Origin: Petunia secreta
Lineage: Eukaryota; Streptophyta; Magnoliopsida; Solanales; Solanaceae
Assembly (NCBI GenBank): GCA_029990175.1
Contig: JARKIP010000023.1
Location: 21,347,501 to 21,411,500 of the forward strand
Reading direction: 5' to 3'
Length of the DNA stretch: 64,000 nt
The notes below the pieces were generated by a model, which was given only the letters and a program-made list of their open reading frames with translations, was not told the origin of the DNA and ran no database searches. Below, piece by piece: positions 47,163 to 57,423 of this stretch; positions within the stretch are counted from its first letter, which is position 1, and every line of letters starts with the position of its first letter. A program made the position numbers and the translations under genes.

Positions 47163-47235
47163 ATCCGTTTAACTCAACTGGTAGAGCTCGAAGTTCTTCA
47201 ACTTCGCGGCTGTGGGTTCGAATCCCACAACGGAC
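47163..47235 (+). tRNA. tRNA-Lys(CTT)-like sequence inside the retrotransposon (probably a pseudo-tRNA)
   Basis: It folds as a cloverleaf. Acceptor ATCCGTT/AACGGAC has a mismatch at pair 1. D-arm is ACTCAACTGGTAGAGC. The anticodon stem is CGAAG/CTTCG around TTCTTCAA, and the T-arm is GTGGG-TTCGAAT-CCCAC. The B box GGTTCGAATCC is perfect and the A box TAACTCAACTGG is close to consensus. Layout and sequence are nearest to plant tRNA-Lys(CTT), but the anticodon loop has 8 nt instead of 7 and no T4 terminator follows closely. It sits 107 bp after the pol stop, same strand. Confidence 0.6.
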
Positions 47236-47973
47236 ACACTCCTCGTTTGGTTATATGTGTTCTATATGCAGCTCACCACAACTCTTTTCATGTTATCACT
47301 TTACGTGCTCCAACATAAAAACAAGGGGGGTTGTGAGAGGCCCCTGTAGGCCAGGTAAGACCTTCATAAAGGCAAAAGACCTTACCAAAAGGCGAATTTT
47401 TAATGTTTTTCAAAAAACTTTTACGTGACAAGACTTCCACGAAAATAAGAGAAGTCGTTCACAAGGCCAGCGACTCGGCCAGAGCCAATCTACAAAGCCG
47501 TGCAACAACTTTCGACTATCAAAACGATAAGCAAGGTTATACGCATAGAGCAACGATTCGGCCAAAAATCTAACGACCACAATTCGGCCAGATTACTTAC
47601 AACTTACGACCTCTTCCTAACAAAAGGCTAAGTTAAAAATATTCGGGCAAACTTTTGGAGACCAGAACTTAATAAAGTTCAAACTTCAAAAAATTCCCAA
47701 ACATAAGGCACGAAAGCCACAACACATGCAAACGAAAGATCAAAAGTTCAGGCTAAATATAGTCATAGAATAGATCTAAAAGCATATATACATTATCCTC
47801 TAAAACTATAAGATGCCGAAAACGGCTGACCGAAGTTTACAGAGTGATCAAAGGCCAAATGAAACTGGCCATACAAGAGACCAGAGAGTCTTTACCAGAC
47901 TTCTGTCCACAAACAACCAAATCTGGCTCTCGCCAGACAATAAAAAAAATCAATCAAAGATTGGGAAAGGGCA
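47236..47973. other. Noncoding region between pol and antisense ORF
   Basis: No sense-strand coding. It includes AAGGGGGGTTGTGAGAGG near 47325 and repeated short ACGATTCGGCCA-type motifs at ~47480-47590. It probably also holds the 3' UTR of the antisense transcript. Confidence 0.5.
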
Positions 47974-50783
47974 TCAACATTTGGGGCTGCGATCAGAACC
48001 CGACGCACCAGCTCCGTCGGTTCTGCCATCGTCCCCTGAATTCTTGCCGTCATCTTCGTCCTCATTTTTATCTTCACCTTCAGACTCCTCAGGAGAGAGA
48101 TTCAGTGCTTGTCTTATTCCACGAACAGTGCTCTTTGTTATCTGCAGCATCTCCTCAACATTAACTTGTTTAGCTTGAATCTGCACGAGCAATGAGCGTT
48201 TAGCCTCAAGCGCAGCAAGCTTGGCCTTAATCTCAGACTGATCGCGCAGGTTTGCCAAGTCTTTGGTTAGTGCGGCCTGAGCACTCATCAATTGAGCGAC
48301 CTGATCCTTGGCAGCCTGAAGCTCAGCTCTGGCCTTAGTAGATCCTTTATTGGCCCTTTGCAGATCCATCTCAAGGGATGCACGATCATCAATAGCACTG
48401 TTCAAAGAAGTTGTACATTCTTCAAGTAATCTCTCTAGACCTTGAGCAGAGCATGCGAACCCTTCTTTTTATTCGAGAAGAAGGTCCTTCTCCTTGGTGG
48501 GTGCATTAATCCGCTCGACACGTTCATTGTTAACATCAGTTAGCCGATTAACCTCACCTCCTAGGAGACCACACTGCTCTGTCAAGATCTTGTTCTCTTT
48601 CAGAGCATCCAACAACTCTTTCTTTACCTCGAGTACTTGATCGACGTTGTTAATCCTGGAGCGAAACATGAGCTCGGCAGCCAGCATACTTGACTGAAAA
48701 AGCAAAATAAGTCAAGGTTAGAAGTCCGAGGCTAAAGTTATTCCCAACACAAAGCGGGAAATACTTACCCGGGCAGAGTCAGCAGCAATCTGAAAGGCCA
48801 ACTCCTCATCACTTAGCTCCCTCAGCTCCCATTCTTCACGGAGACCGATGAGCGAAGAGACCACCTTAGCCAAACCGCCCGGTCCAGTTATGAAGTTAAC
48901 ATCAGGGGCAAGTTTCAGGGTATGCATCCTCTCACAGTACTTGGGTTCCCAAGCCTGCTCAGAAGGATAATTTGGTCCAAACTTGTAACGGACACCCCTG
49001 ATATCCTTCAATTCGGTCTGGCCACCGATGACTGACCGCCAGATGAACCTTGTTGATGAAAGGTTAGAGTCACCTTCCACTTCTAGGATTTATCGTCTCG
49101 CACTCGCGAAGACCGACAGGCGTCGCCCCCTCAGTAGCCACATTCTCCAGGTCCTCGAAACGAAAAACACGAGGACCCCGGCTACCCTCTTGGGGAACTT
49201 CTTCCTTAACTTCTTCATTTACTTCTTCCTTTTCTTCTTCTTCTTTTTCACCCACCTTTCTTTTCCCCCTGTCTACACGAGAAGGAGCTGCCTTCACCCC
49301 GTCATCAACTCGGGGACTCCTCTCCGGAGTACGGACAGCCTCCTCCTCGACCCTCCTTCTGTCACTTCGAAGATAAGGCTTTTGCCTAAGGGGTTCATCA
49401 ACTTCGGCCTCAGTGTCCAAAAGATAGATAACCTCCTTGGCTAAACCTTCTCCCCGTGCAGACTCGGGGACTTCAGCAGCAGTCTTGACATTCTCTTCTA
49501 CGGGCTCCGGTACACTGATCCTAGACGAAGGCTCACCCCCAGCAGATGAGGCTTGCCCGGCAGCCACAGAAGTGTTACGAGCAAACCTCTTCCGTGCTCC
49601 GCCCTCATCTTGGCTCTTCTTCTTTCTTTTCAGAGAGCCCAGGCCACCGGACAAGAGTTCCTCGCCCCCTCCCTACTGCGCAGTGCCTCCACCGAAGCTA
49701 GTATAGCCGCGGCCTCAGCATCTGGGTCAGCAACAGGCTCGGAAGGCCCATCTTGGGGAGGGAGCAGGAAAGAGATCTCCTTGAGTACCCAGACCTGCAA
49801 AAGGGTAAAACGGTCAGGCACGGAGAACTTTCAAAGGAGAAGAATAATCATGAAAGCAGAAATATTCTCACCATGATTTTTCACGGTCAAACTCTTATAC
49901 GCAGCAAAATGCACTCATTCTCTCCTCTCAGGAGCGAACTCCTTCAAAATTGCCTCAACCCACGCCGTTAGCTCATCCACAGATATGAGCCTGTCGTAGG
50001 GTTTCTTGGCCGCTACAAAAAGAAGTTGAACGGAGTTAGCAGATGAGAAGAAAAAGAAGAATACGAAATTTCAAAAATACTCAGGGACTTGCGCTTCTTG
50101 TTCCAGACATCAGGAAGATAAGTCTTGTCGCCAAAAGTCAAGGCCGAGGAGCGCACGAACAGATTCCGGTGTAACCAGCCTCGGTCACCTGTATCCTCAG
50201 AACTGCGCACCAAGCCCTGGCTCCCACGCATCCTGGCATTTACATAGCCGTCTTTAAAATTTTGTATACTGTACAAAGAAATAAAATGTTCGCATCCAAA
50301 AGATTGATCGGTTTCCGTTGCAAACCAATCTAAAAGTATAACTATTCTGTATATACTGGAGCACAATTGCCCCTGGCAGAGTAGGTACTCTCTATAGAGC
50401 CTCTCCAGCACAGGGTGCAGGGGCAACCTACATCCCACTGTGAAAGGGTAGGTACACATGGCTGTCTACCCAGCCCTGTGGAAAGTAATATTCTCCTCCT
50501 CGGAGATCGGCAAGAGGGGAACCTCATCACCCCAATGACAGTCCATCCTCACTCATGGGACCAACTCCCTCGTGATCCCAGACTTAAACCTATACGCCGG
50601 CCAGTTGCGCGTATCTCCCTGATGATTATTAAAGGACTTAATATTACAGTCCGCCTCTAACTCACCCCACTTTTTGGGGATAATCTCCGCAGCAGTAGCA
50701 TGAGCAGCCCTGGGCCTAGGAGGGGCCGCAGAAGAACTACCAGCCGCATCGACATTTTGGCTTTTTCTAGATCTTGAAGTCAT
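47974..50783 (-). pseudogene. Antisense ORF of the Retand-like element (Transposase_28-like), multi-exon, broken
   Basis: Read on the minus strand from ATG 50783. The start is a basic MTSRSRKSQ tail followed by an AEIIPKKWGELEADCNI-like segment. A conserved block then has LPLHPVLERLYREYLL, RIVILLDWFATETDQSFG and SIQNFKDGYVNARMRG (50459-50110). Exons of a charged middle part follow (VWVLKEISFLLPPQDGP at ~49795; E/K-rich 49654-49070). The last part is coiled-coil-rich with an acidic C-terminus (48705-47974). GT/AG-like borders occur near 50090/50015, 49872/49797 and 48760/48705. I associate this arrangement with the antisense protein of Tat-lineage elements often annotated as 'putative gypsy type transposon'; its function is unknown. 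Frameshifts near 50555-50460 and 49655 break it. Confidence 0.75.
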
Positions 50784-50898
50784 AATTTCAGAAAAATTAT
50801 GAAGTTAGCAAAAAGGATTCAAAGCTGACTCAAAGGTTTTCAAAGAACAACGGAGAAGAAATAAAAGCAAGTAAAAGTTTTCTCATCCAGCAAACCCC

Positions 50899-50906
50899 TA
50901 TTTATA
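50899..50906 (-). promoter_or_regulatory. TATA box for the antisense gene
   Basis: TATAAATA on the minus strand (CTCCTATAAATAGGGG), 116 bp upstream of ATG 50783. It is an internal promoter independent of the LTRs and fits a dedicated antisense transcription unit. Confidence 0.65.
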
Positions 50907-51306
50907 GGAGTGAAGATTCAGCCCCTCAACTTCCTTCGAGACACGTGGAGGTCATCCAAAAGACTACGATCAGATCTGGCCGTCAAAAGAAGGAATAGGT
51001 TTCACCAAATTTTATAGGCGACGTGTGCACGTGATTGAGGCGGTTAAAATCATTATTTTTACTCTTGGGATGCGCAGTAGTCACTTCAGAATAGACTGCA
51101 ACCACGCAGGCGTGCCGGCTGCAGTTACTTTTTTTTATACGGCGCATTAAATGCGCACGTCATAAGGGCTTGTCACGTAGCTGATAAGGTTCGTACGTCA
51201 CCAAGCCTCGTCATACGAAGACAAAAGTTTACAAAGCAGAAACTCCCGCCAAAATTTATATCCACTCCTCGAACAGATACTCTATTCGAAAAGTGCGGGG
51301 ACTATC

Positions 51307-51976
51307 TGTATTGGATAAAAGCTGACAGCACTTGAAAGGTGACACGTGTCCGCCACGTGGCACGGACAGAAGTTTCAACGGACAGACATTTATCACGAGC
51401 AGACCCAAAGGAGTTGTGAAACACTTCACCAGCCAGCCCAGTCTAAGTGAGCAGTTATTAACATGATCATTCACAATTATTCAATTAATGGTCATTAAGG
51501 CAATCATTACAACCCAGCGGTTATGCATCCAACAGATACGTGCCCAGCAGTTACACATCCAGATGGATCCATGCCCAGCGGTTACGAATCCCAACGGGTT
51601 CCTATTATACTTATAAATAGCACTTACCCTGAACCATTGTAACACAACTTTACTTCCTGTCTACAATATCAATAAGAATACTCTCTCGCTCTTGCTCAGA
51701 TACTCCTTTTTTCTCATATTTGTCTAGTATCTTAATTCTTCGATCCTCTAAGTACTACTAGTGAGGAAGAGCTCTCTCCGGGGATAAGCGATACGATATG
51801 GTTATTTCTCCTTATTTCCGTCTGTGCTTTATCTTTATTAGTTCATACTTATATCTCGTTCTCGTATTGTCAACAATTTGGCTCGTCGTTCAAACTCTTA
51901 ATCTCAACTATTGATCGTGACTCCGCAAATATAAATTTAATTGTTAATTGGCCTAAAATCAGATCTAGGTTAAACA
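51307..51976 (+). mobile_element. 3' LTR of the Retand-like element, 670 bp
   Basis: Collinear with the 5' LTR, with only scattered single-base differences, suggesting a fairly recent insertion. Bounded by CTCTG on the right. Confidence 0.93.
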
Positions 51977-51981
51977 CTCTG

Positions 51982-52116
51982 CTCAAAAAGAACAAAATAG
52001 AAAATTCAGGATTCCCAAGCCCCTTCTATTTACTTCAAAATTTGGAGTGCCAAAAGAGACTGCTAATATCCATTCTACTGGACTAGTCAGCACTAGGGAA
52101 GATGAGCTTTCAAGAT
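51982..52116 (+). other. Open stretch, possible host exon fragment
   Basis: From the right edge of the TSD this DNA reads through without stop in the frame beginning SAQKEQNRKFRIPKP, continuing KFGVPKETANIHSTGL to REDELSR, where the Tekay-type LTR interrupts. After that LTR (54693 on) the frame ends at once with a TAG. A second frame is also open from a possible acceptor at 43663 to ~52081. I do not recognise a family. It could be the last exon of a broken host gene or a chance ORF. Confidence 0.3.
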
Positions 52117-52687
52117 TGAAACGACCTCGGTCAGTGGTTTCAGAAGTTAGGACTCCGATTGGCGTGCCGATAATTTTAAAATATTCGTAATGTCCATTAG
52201 GACCTGTCTGTAAAATTTGAGCTAAATCAGACCTTGTTTGGTAGGCATCGGAAGAAGGTTTCAGTTTTTATTGACGATAAATATTAAAAAGAGATTTTCG
52301 AGCTTGGTTTTGCCGAATGAGCTCCGATTCGAAATCCGAAAGCGCCGTTAGGTTCGTATGATTATTTGTGATTTTTTTGAACTTTCGAAAGTGAATTTCG
52401 ATGTTGTTCGGCTAGTTTCCGCTAAAACGCCGAAAGTTAAATAATTTGACTTTTCTATATAAATTTGCATCTTGAGTTTCGAGAGTCCAATTTGAGATCC
52501 GTCTTCACGAGTATATTACATATATTTTGTATAACTTATATACAAAAGTTGAGATTATTTCGAATATCGTAGGGTACCGTTTTAATTTTTACCGTAGCAG
52601 CGAATTTTAAAAGAAAAAAGAAAAAAAGAGAAAAAGGCAAAATTATAAGGTTAGGCGGTGGGTCCTTAGCTTTAAGCTAAGGACCAG

Positions 52688-52714
52688 GTAGTAGTAGTAG
52701 TAGTAGTAGTAGTA
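52688..52714. repeat. (GTA)n microsatellite
   Basis: Nine or so GTA/TAG units inside the solo LTR, next to a purine-rich AAAAAGAGAAAAAG stretch. Confidence 0.9.
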
Positions 52715-53544
52715 TGTAAACAGAAGCAGAGGAGCAAAATGAAACTGAGTTGGAGAAAACGAAAAACAAGAAAATACGGGAAAAAATGCCAGAAAATGAG
52801 AAAAAGAGCCGGAGAAAAGTAGAATTTTCACCCTGAAACATTCAGGTAATGATCCTAATATATTATTTGAGTTTATTACGTGTGTTTGAATATGTTTTAA
52901 CGGTAAAACTTGGAATATTATACATCATTTTAAAAAGTTCAATTAATAGTTTAAAGGGTCAAATGGACCCCGATAATGAAATTGATTATATATTCGTACT
53001 CAGTGAGTTATGGGCAACTTATAAATGTAATTTATTTAGGGTTTGGTCATGTGACCTTAAACCCTATACATAGGCCTGGCATGCGTATTGCGTATGCGAA
53101 TAGGGTATCAGGTTCCTAACCGGATTGCCCTAAGATGTGAGGAATAAAGCCTTTAGCCTTATGTGATATATTTTTCTGGTTATTGAACACAGTGGGATCG
53201 TTTGACAATGAATCCAAAGGACAAAGCGGTTATTGAGTGGTTGTACTAACTTTGTAACAAGGTAAGTGATTATATCCATTTCTTTGGAGGCACCTGGCCT
53301 CGTGGATTTTCTACCAAGTGTTTCTTATGTGTGTAGCTGCTGATAGGCGTACTCATTACGCCTTAGCTTTGGATTTACATTCTATATTATATGTTATGCC
53401 CTGTTATTGGTATTGCATTGAGAATCTGAGTATTGTACTTTGGCTGTGAGTTGGCATCTACTTCCCGGCTGTCGATGAGAGTCCCGCGCCGGTGAAGGTT
53501 TATTATTGCATCCCACTGCATTCATATGCATTACATTGCATATC

Positions 53545-53905
53545 ATATTGGGTGCAGGAGTATTCCGCCCCAGGAGCAGGAGTATTCCGCCCCATTGTAT
53601 CATATTGAGGGTAGGAGTATTCCGCCCCAGGAGCAGGAGTATTCCGCTCCATTGTATCATATTGAGGGTAGGAGGATTCCGCCCCAAGAGCAGGAGTATT
53701 CCGCTCTTATGTTAGATATTGAGTGCAGGAGTATTCTGCCTCAGCTTTACATTATATTGGGTGCAGGAGTATTCCGCCCCAGGAGAATGCAGGAGTATTC
53801 TGCCTCTGGTTTATATTTTATCGGGTGCAGGAGTATTCCGCCCCAGGAGCAGGAGTATTCCGCTCCAGTTGGTTATCAGATTGGATTCCCCTCGAATGCA
53901 GGAAT
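53545..53905. repeat. Minisatellite in the Tekay-type solo LTR
   Basis: Repeats of GCAGGAGTATTCCGCCCCAG, with spacing of about 20 to 60 bp and linkers such as TTGTATCATATTGAGGGTAG. The core occurs about a dozen times. ORFs on both strands across it reflect the repeat, not coding. Confidence 0.85.
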
Positions 53906-54697
53906 ATTCCGCTTCGGGATGGGACTACGGGCACATGTGACCCTTCGCATCATATTTTATTTCATTTCATTTCATCTCATTTTATTTTATTCCATCTCAA
54001 TTCATACCATTGTGTAGACTTACGGTACATGGCTACTGTTCTGCTTATATGTGCATTGCATATTTGTTGATAGGTTTTTTTTCTGGCACACATCCTTGGT
54101 TGAGTTTATAAGTTTCTTACGTCTTTTCGGTTGTTATCTGGCTCTGTCTTTTTATAATTTCAATAAGAGGAATTTTATTTATCCGTTTCTCCTCCCTGGC
54201 TAGCTATCATATTCTTTGAGGTGGCTAGTCTGCCCCACTTATTGAGTCCTTTTGACTCACCCTTGTTTGTTATTTGTTTCTTGTCTATCTATTTCATTTC
54301 GGCAGGTTCGCTGCAGGATTGAGTTCGTCACGTTGTGAAGGAGCGAAGACGACTTCAGCTGTCAGGGTGAGCCAGCTTTTATTCCGGATGGCCACCAGTT
54401 TATTGTTCATTATTTCAGTTGCATTTTGCTCCCTTCAGGAGGTATCTGTCTTCTTTTGTACTCTTAGATGTCTGGTCTGGAGAGCCTTAAACCTAGCATG
54501 TTGGGTAGTCAGCTGTAATTTCTTTTGTACAGCTTAGAGGTATCAGTATGTTCGTGTTTTTATTTTAAGTCTTGTCCTTATTTGTAAATTGTTATATTTA
54601 TTTTTCTGATTCAATTAGTAAGGGTTCGCCCGACGGGTCTAGGGGAGGATGTCGGGTGCCCGCACGGCCTAACCGGATTCCGGGTCGTGTCAAAGAT

Positions 54698-54825
54698 ACT
54701 ACTAGTATGGTAAAAACAGCAGTAAAGTGCAGTTTTCATGTAGAAAAACTCTATAAAACAGTGATGCGCCTCTGCATTTAAAGGTGAAATATAGGAACTC
54801 AACCAAACTCAATTGTTCCAAATGA
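54698..54825. other. Short unassigned linker
   Basis: Between the Tekay solo LTR and the Copia RT fragment. It may be a continuation of the possible host exon, then intron-like sequence. Confidence 0.3.
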
Positions 54826-55770
54826 ATGTTAAAGTGCTTTCTTAAATGGTTTTATTAAAGAGTAAGTCTATGTTACACAACCCCTAAGTTTTGAAAACAG
54901 TACATTTCCTCATCATGTGTTTAAACTGTCTAAAGCTCTCTATGGTCTCAAACAAGCTCCTAGAGCTTGGTATGAGTGGTTAAGCTCCTTTCTGCTCAAA
55001 GATGGTTTTTCTAGAGGTAAAAGTGATACTACCATGTTTATCCAAAGATCATCTGAAAGAATCCTGATTATCCAAGTATATATCGATGATATTATCTTTA
55101 GTAGTACTAATCCTCTTATTTGCAAGAATTTTGAAGTGCTAATGCATGGAGAATTTGAGATCATCATGATGGGCGAACTCACATAATTTATAGGACTTAA
55201 GCAGATTGAAAAATGTATTTTTGTATGTCAATCCAAGTACACAAAGGAACTCATCACAAAATTTGGTATGAATGAAGCAAATCCTGTCAAAACTCCTATG
55301 AGTCCTGCCACAAATGGTAAGTGATGAAAAGGGAACAAGTGTAAATCCCTCCCTTTATCGAGGTATGATTGGATTACTTCTATACTTATCAGCCAGCCGA
55401 CAGATATCAAGTTTTCGGTATGTAAGTGTGCTAGATTTCAGCCAGCTTCTAAAGTGTCTCACTTAACTGCAGTCAAAAGAATTATCTGATATCTAGTTGG
55501 GACTATCTCTTATGGTCTATGGTATCCTTGTACTAATTTCTTTGTTATCATGGGATTCTCGAAATCAGATTATGCAGGAGATAGAGTAGATCGTAAAAAT
55601 ACTAGTAGGGCAAGTCTTTTTCTTGGAAAATCACATGTCTCACGGCATAGAAAGAAACAAGACTGTACAACCTTTTCAACAGCTGAATTAAAATATATTG
55701 CTCTGTGTCACTGTTGTACTCAAATTCTATGGATGGCTACTCGACTTTCTGGTTCATATGCTAATCCGTA
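54826..55770 (+). pseudogene. Copia (Sirevirus-like) RT and RNase H fragment
   Basis: RVT_2-type RT: LNGFIKE, then HHVFKLSKALYGLKQAPRAW (conserved Copia block), then the catalytic VYIDDIIF, then an FEIIMMGELT / FIGLKQ segment. RNase H follows (SDYAGDRVDRKNTSR, LGKSHVSRHRKKQ, and the ELKYIALCHCCTQILWM end). Stops and frameshifts occur, including a TAA at 55184. The 5' part (gag to integrase) is absent. The RNase H frame breaks off where an inverted env-like piece begins. Confidence 0.85.
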
Positions 55771-55771
55771 G

Positions 55772-56219
55772 AGACTGTATCAATGCACTCATGAACCTGT
55801 CTAACAGTAGCATCAGAGTCAACAACATCATTATCAAGTTTGAGCATGAACTTTCCAACATCTAGCTTAAGTTCATTTGGACTCTCTAAAGCTTGGTCAC
55901 TTTTGCAGTGAAGACTGAGAATCAAGTCTTTCAACACAATGAAATCCTCTTTCAGCTTAGCAGCCAATTCAGTCATGACATGTGGGGATTCAACATGCGA
56001 GGGACCAGCTTGGTCAACATTCAATTTTACATTTTTGATTTCCTTTCTAACCCAGACAACCTCAACCCAAACATACCCCATTGAGGCAAAAGTGCGAGAG
56101 TTATAACATGAAGATGCAGAGCAGGTTTTCCAGGAAGATAAGTCAATGCGATAGAATTGCAGAATACGAGAAATGATTAAACCAATGGGAGAAGCACACT
56201 CAGCAACTCCTCTTCCCAT
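55772..56219 (-). pseudogene. Env-like / 'plant transposon protein'-type fragment, inverted
   Basis: A 152-codon minus-strand ORF. Residues ~8-55 contain PIGLIISRILQFYRIDLSSW and a YNSRTFASMGYVWVE segment. I associate these with the extra (env-like, Transposase_32-like) proteins carried by Sireviruses. The C-terminal part is acidic and helix-rich. In intact Sireviruses this ORF lies after RNase H in the sense direction; here it is reversed relative to RT, so a local inversion or separate insertion is implied. Confidence 0.5.
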
Positions 56220-56648
56220 GAAGAGCCAACACTTTCCTCATCTTCATCTCGGTCTTTGGTGTGCACTATAGTGTGATTCCTTGCTTTTAGGACCTTATCA
56301 CCTCGTTGAAAATTAATTCTGTTTCTTTTGGGTATGTAATATTAAGCTGCTTACTTGTGTTCCCCTGCTCTTTTTGTTGATGCCAAAGGGGGAGAAAAGA
56401 CTATGATATGTTGTATTTATCTATGTCTAGTAACTATATGTACTATATACCTCTGTGTTATGTACTAATCCTCTACTGGGAAGGAAAAGCCATGTAGAGT
56501 TATGGCCTTGTGTTTACTCTAACTGCATGAAATTAAACTAGCCCACGCAAGGACTCAGGGGAAGACAACTCTGGCAACATGTAAGGGGGAGTCGACTATC
56601 GTCAATGGAAATATCTTCTCACATTCTCCTTTAATTTTTATCATCATC
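56220..56648 (+). other. Sirevirus 3' untranslated region
   Basis: Noncoding. It contains GATGCCAAAGGGGGAGAAA (~56380), a familiar Sirevirus 3' landmark, and AAGGGGGAGTCGAC (~56583). Same polarity as the RT fragment. Confidence 0.5.
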
Positions 56649-56662
56649 AAAAAGAGAGAGAT
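56649..56662 (+). promoter_or_regulatory. Polypurine tract of the Sirevirus-like element
   Basis: The AAAAAGAGAGAGAT tract sits directly before TGTTAGAC at the LTR start. Confidence 0.65.
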
Positions 56663-57423
56663 TGTTAGACTTAATTTTGATAATGAAAAAATGTAGCACT
56701 CACACATGATAATTATGGCATGAGATCATGATGTTGTGAAAGATCCTTAACAGATAAAGAGATTAATGAAGGGATGGATCTAGGGCAGGCAACTAAGGAA
56801 ATCAGCATGAAGCCTCGGCGCAAGGTTGGTTCATTAAATCTCAACAATGGGAACACGTTAATATCAACATCTTTTGAGGATCAATTCTCTTGGGTCATCT
56901 CTGTCTCTCTCTCTCTCTCCACTTAGCATTTAATGATGATCAATAAAGATTGTCAACTAATATCAATCTATAGTCGACGAATCATAGAACATATTAATCA
57001 AGCTCAATGAGAAAATCTGTTGGACAGTCATATCAATCATACTCAACGGGAAGATCGGCTGCACTACTATTTATTGAAGAATTCCTGAAGGATGAACTCA
57101 CGCTTCTACTTACAATTCTTGAGATTGTACTAGTGAACGAAAAAAAAAGTCCTAGTAGAGGTAATAGTTGTGTCAAGAAGTTTGGTCTGATTATCTATAA
57201 ATTAGACAAGATCGTTGTTGGTGAGCGAGTTGAGAAAAACCAACGAAGAAAAACATTTTTGGTGAATGATATACTATTTGGTGTACTTAAGATTGAGAAG
57301 AACTTAAGAGAGAGACTCTCTCTTGTGACCCAAGGGTACTGGATTAGGAACCATATTGGTTCGAACCAGTATAAAAATATTGTGTCCAACATCTTTAATT
57401 TCTGTCTTACTGTATTTCCAGTT
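56663..57423 (+). mobile_element. 3' LTR of the Sirevirus-like Copia element
   Basis: Begins TGTTAGACTTAATTTTGATA right after the polypurine tract. Near its end it has a GGTACTGGATTAGGAACC...ATAAAAATATTGTG segment characteristic of Sirevirus LTR R/U5. A (TC)n run lies at ~56901-56922. The right boundary is uncertain: no clear CA end plus target duplication was found, so it may be truncated near 57.42 kb. An ORF starting at 57007 lies partly inside and is not genuine over that part. Confidence 0.65.

Larger units (their letters stand above)
43711..51976 (+). mobile_element. Tat/Retand-type gypsy retrotransposon, 8266 bp, TSD CTCTG, deleted
   Basis: Paired LTRs (43711-44379 and 51307-51976) start TGTATTGG and end TTAAACA. 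Perfect CTCTG repeats lie at 43706-43710 and 51977-51981. A tRNA-Arg-type PBS follows the 5' LTR, and GTGCGGGGACTATC precedes the 3' LTR. The internal order is RT, RNase H, second (archaeal-type) RNase H, integrase, tRNA-like sequence, noncoding, antisense ORF. Dual RNase H and a 3' antisense ORF are hallmarks of the Tat/Retand group. Gag, protease and the RT N-terminus are deleted, so the element is defective. Confidence 0.93.
52117..54692. mobile_element. Solo LTR, Tekay/Del-type chromovirus, 2576 bp, TSD AAGAT
   Basis: Starts TGAAACGACCTCGG and ends CCGGGTCGTGTCA, the inverted ACGACC/GGTCGT termini of Tekay/Del LTRs. Flanked by AAGAT at 52112-52116 and 54693-54697. No internal region remains. 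It contains a (TAG)n microsatellite at ~52688-52714, a minisatellite at ~53545-53905 and the GGGTGCCCGCACGGCCTAAC 3' segment typical of the family. Small ORFs inside are not genes. Confidence 0.88.

Noticed and set aside
47480..47600. Short ATTCGGCCA repeats as an origin or attachment site
   Set aside because: Only three or four loose matches in retrotransposon noncoding DNA; no function can be supported.
53506..54070. Repeated plus-strand ORFs rich in EYSAP
   Set aside because: Product of the LTR minisatellite.
57007..57423. N-terminal part of the 271-codon ORF
   Set aside because: This part overlaps the Sirevirus LTR, including its R/U5 signature, so the ATG at 57007 is not a gene start.
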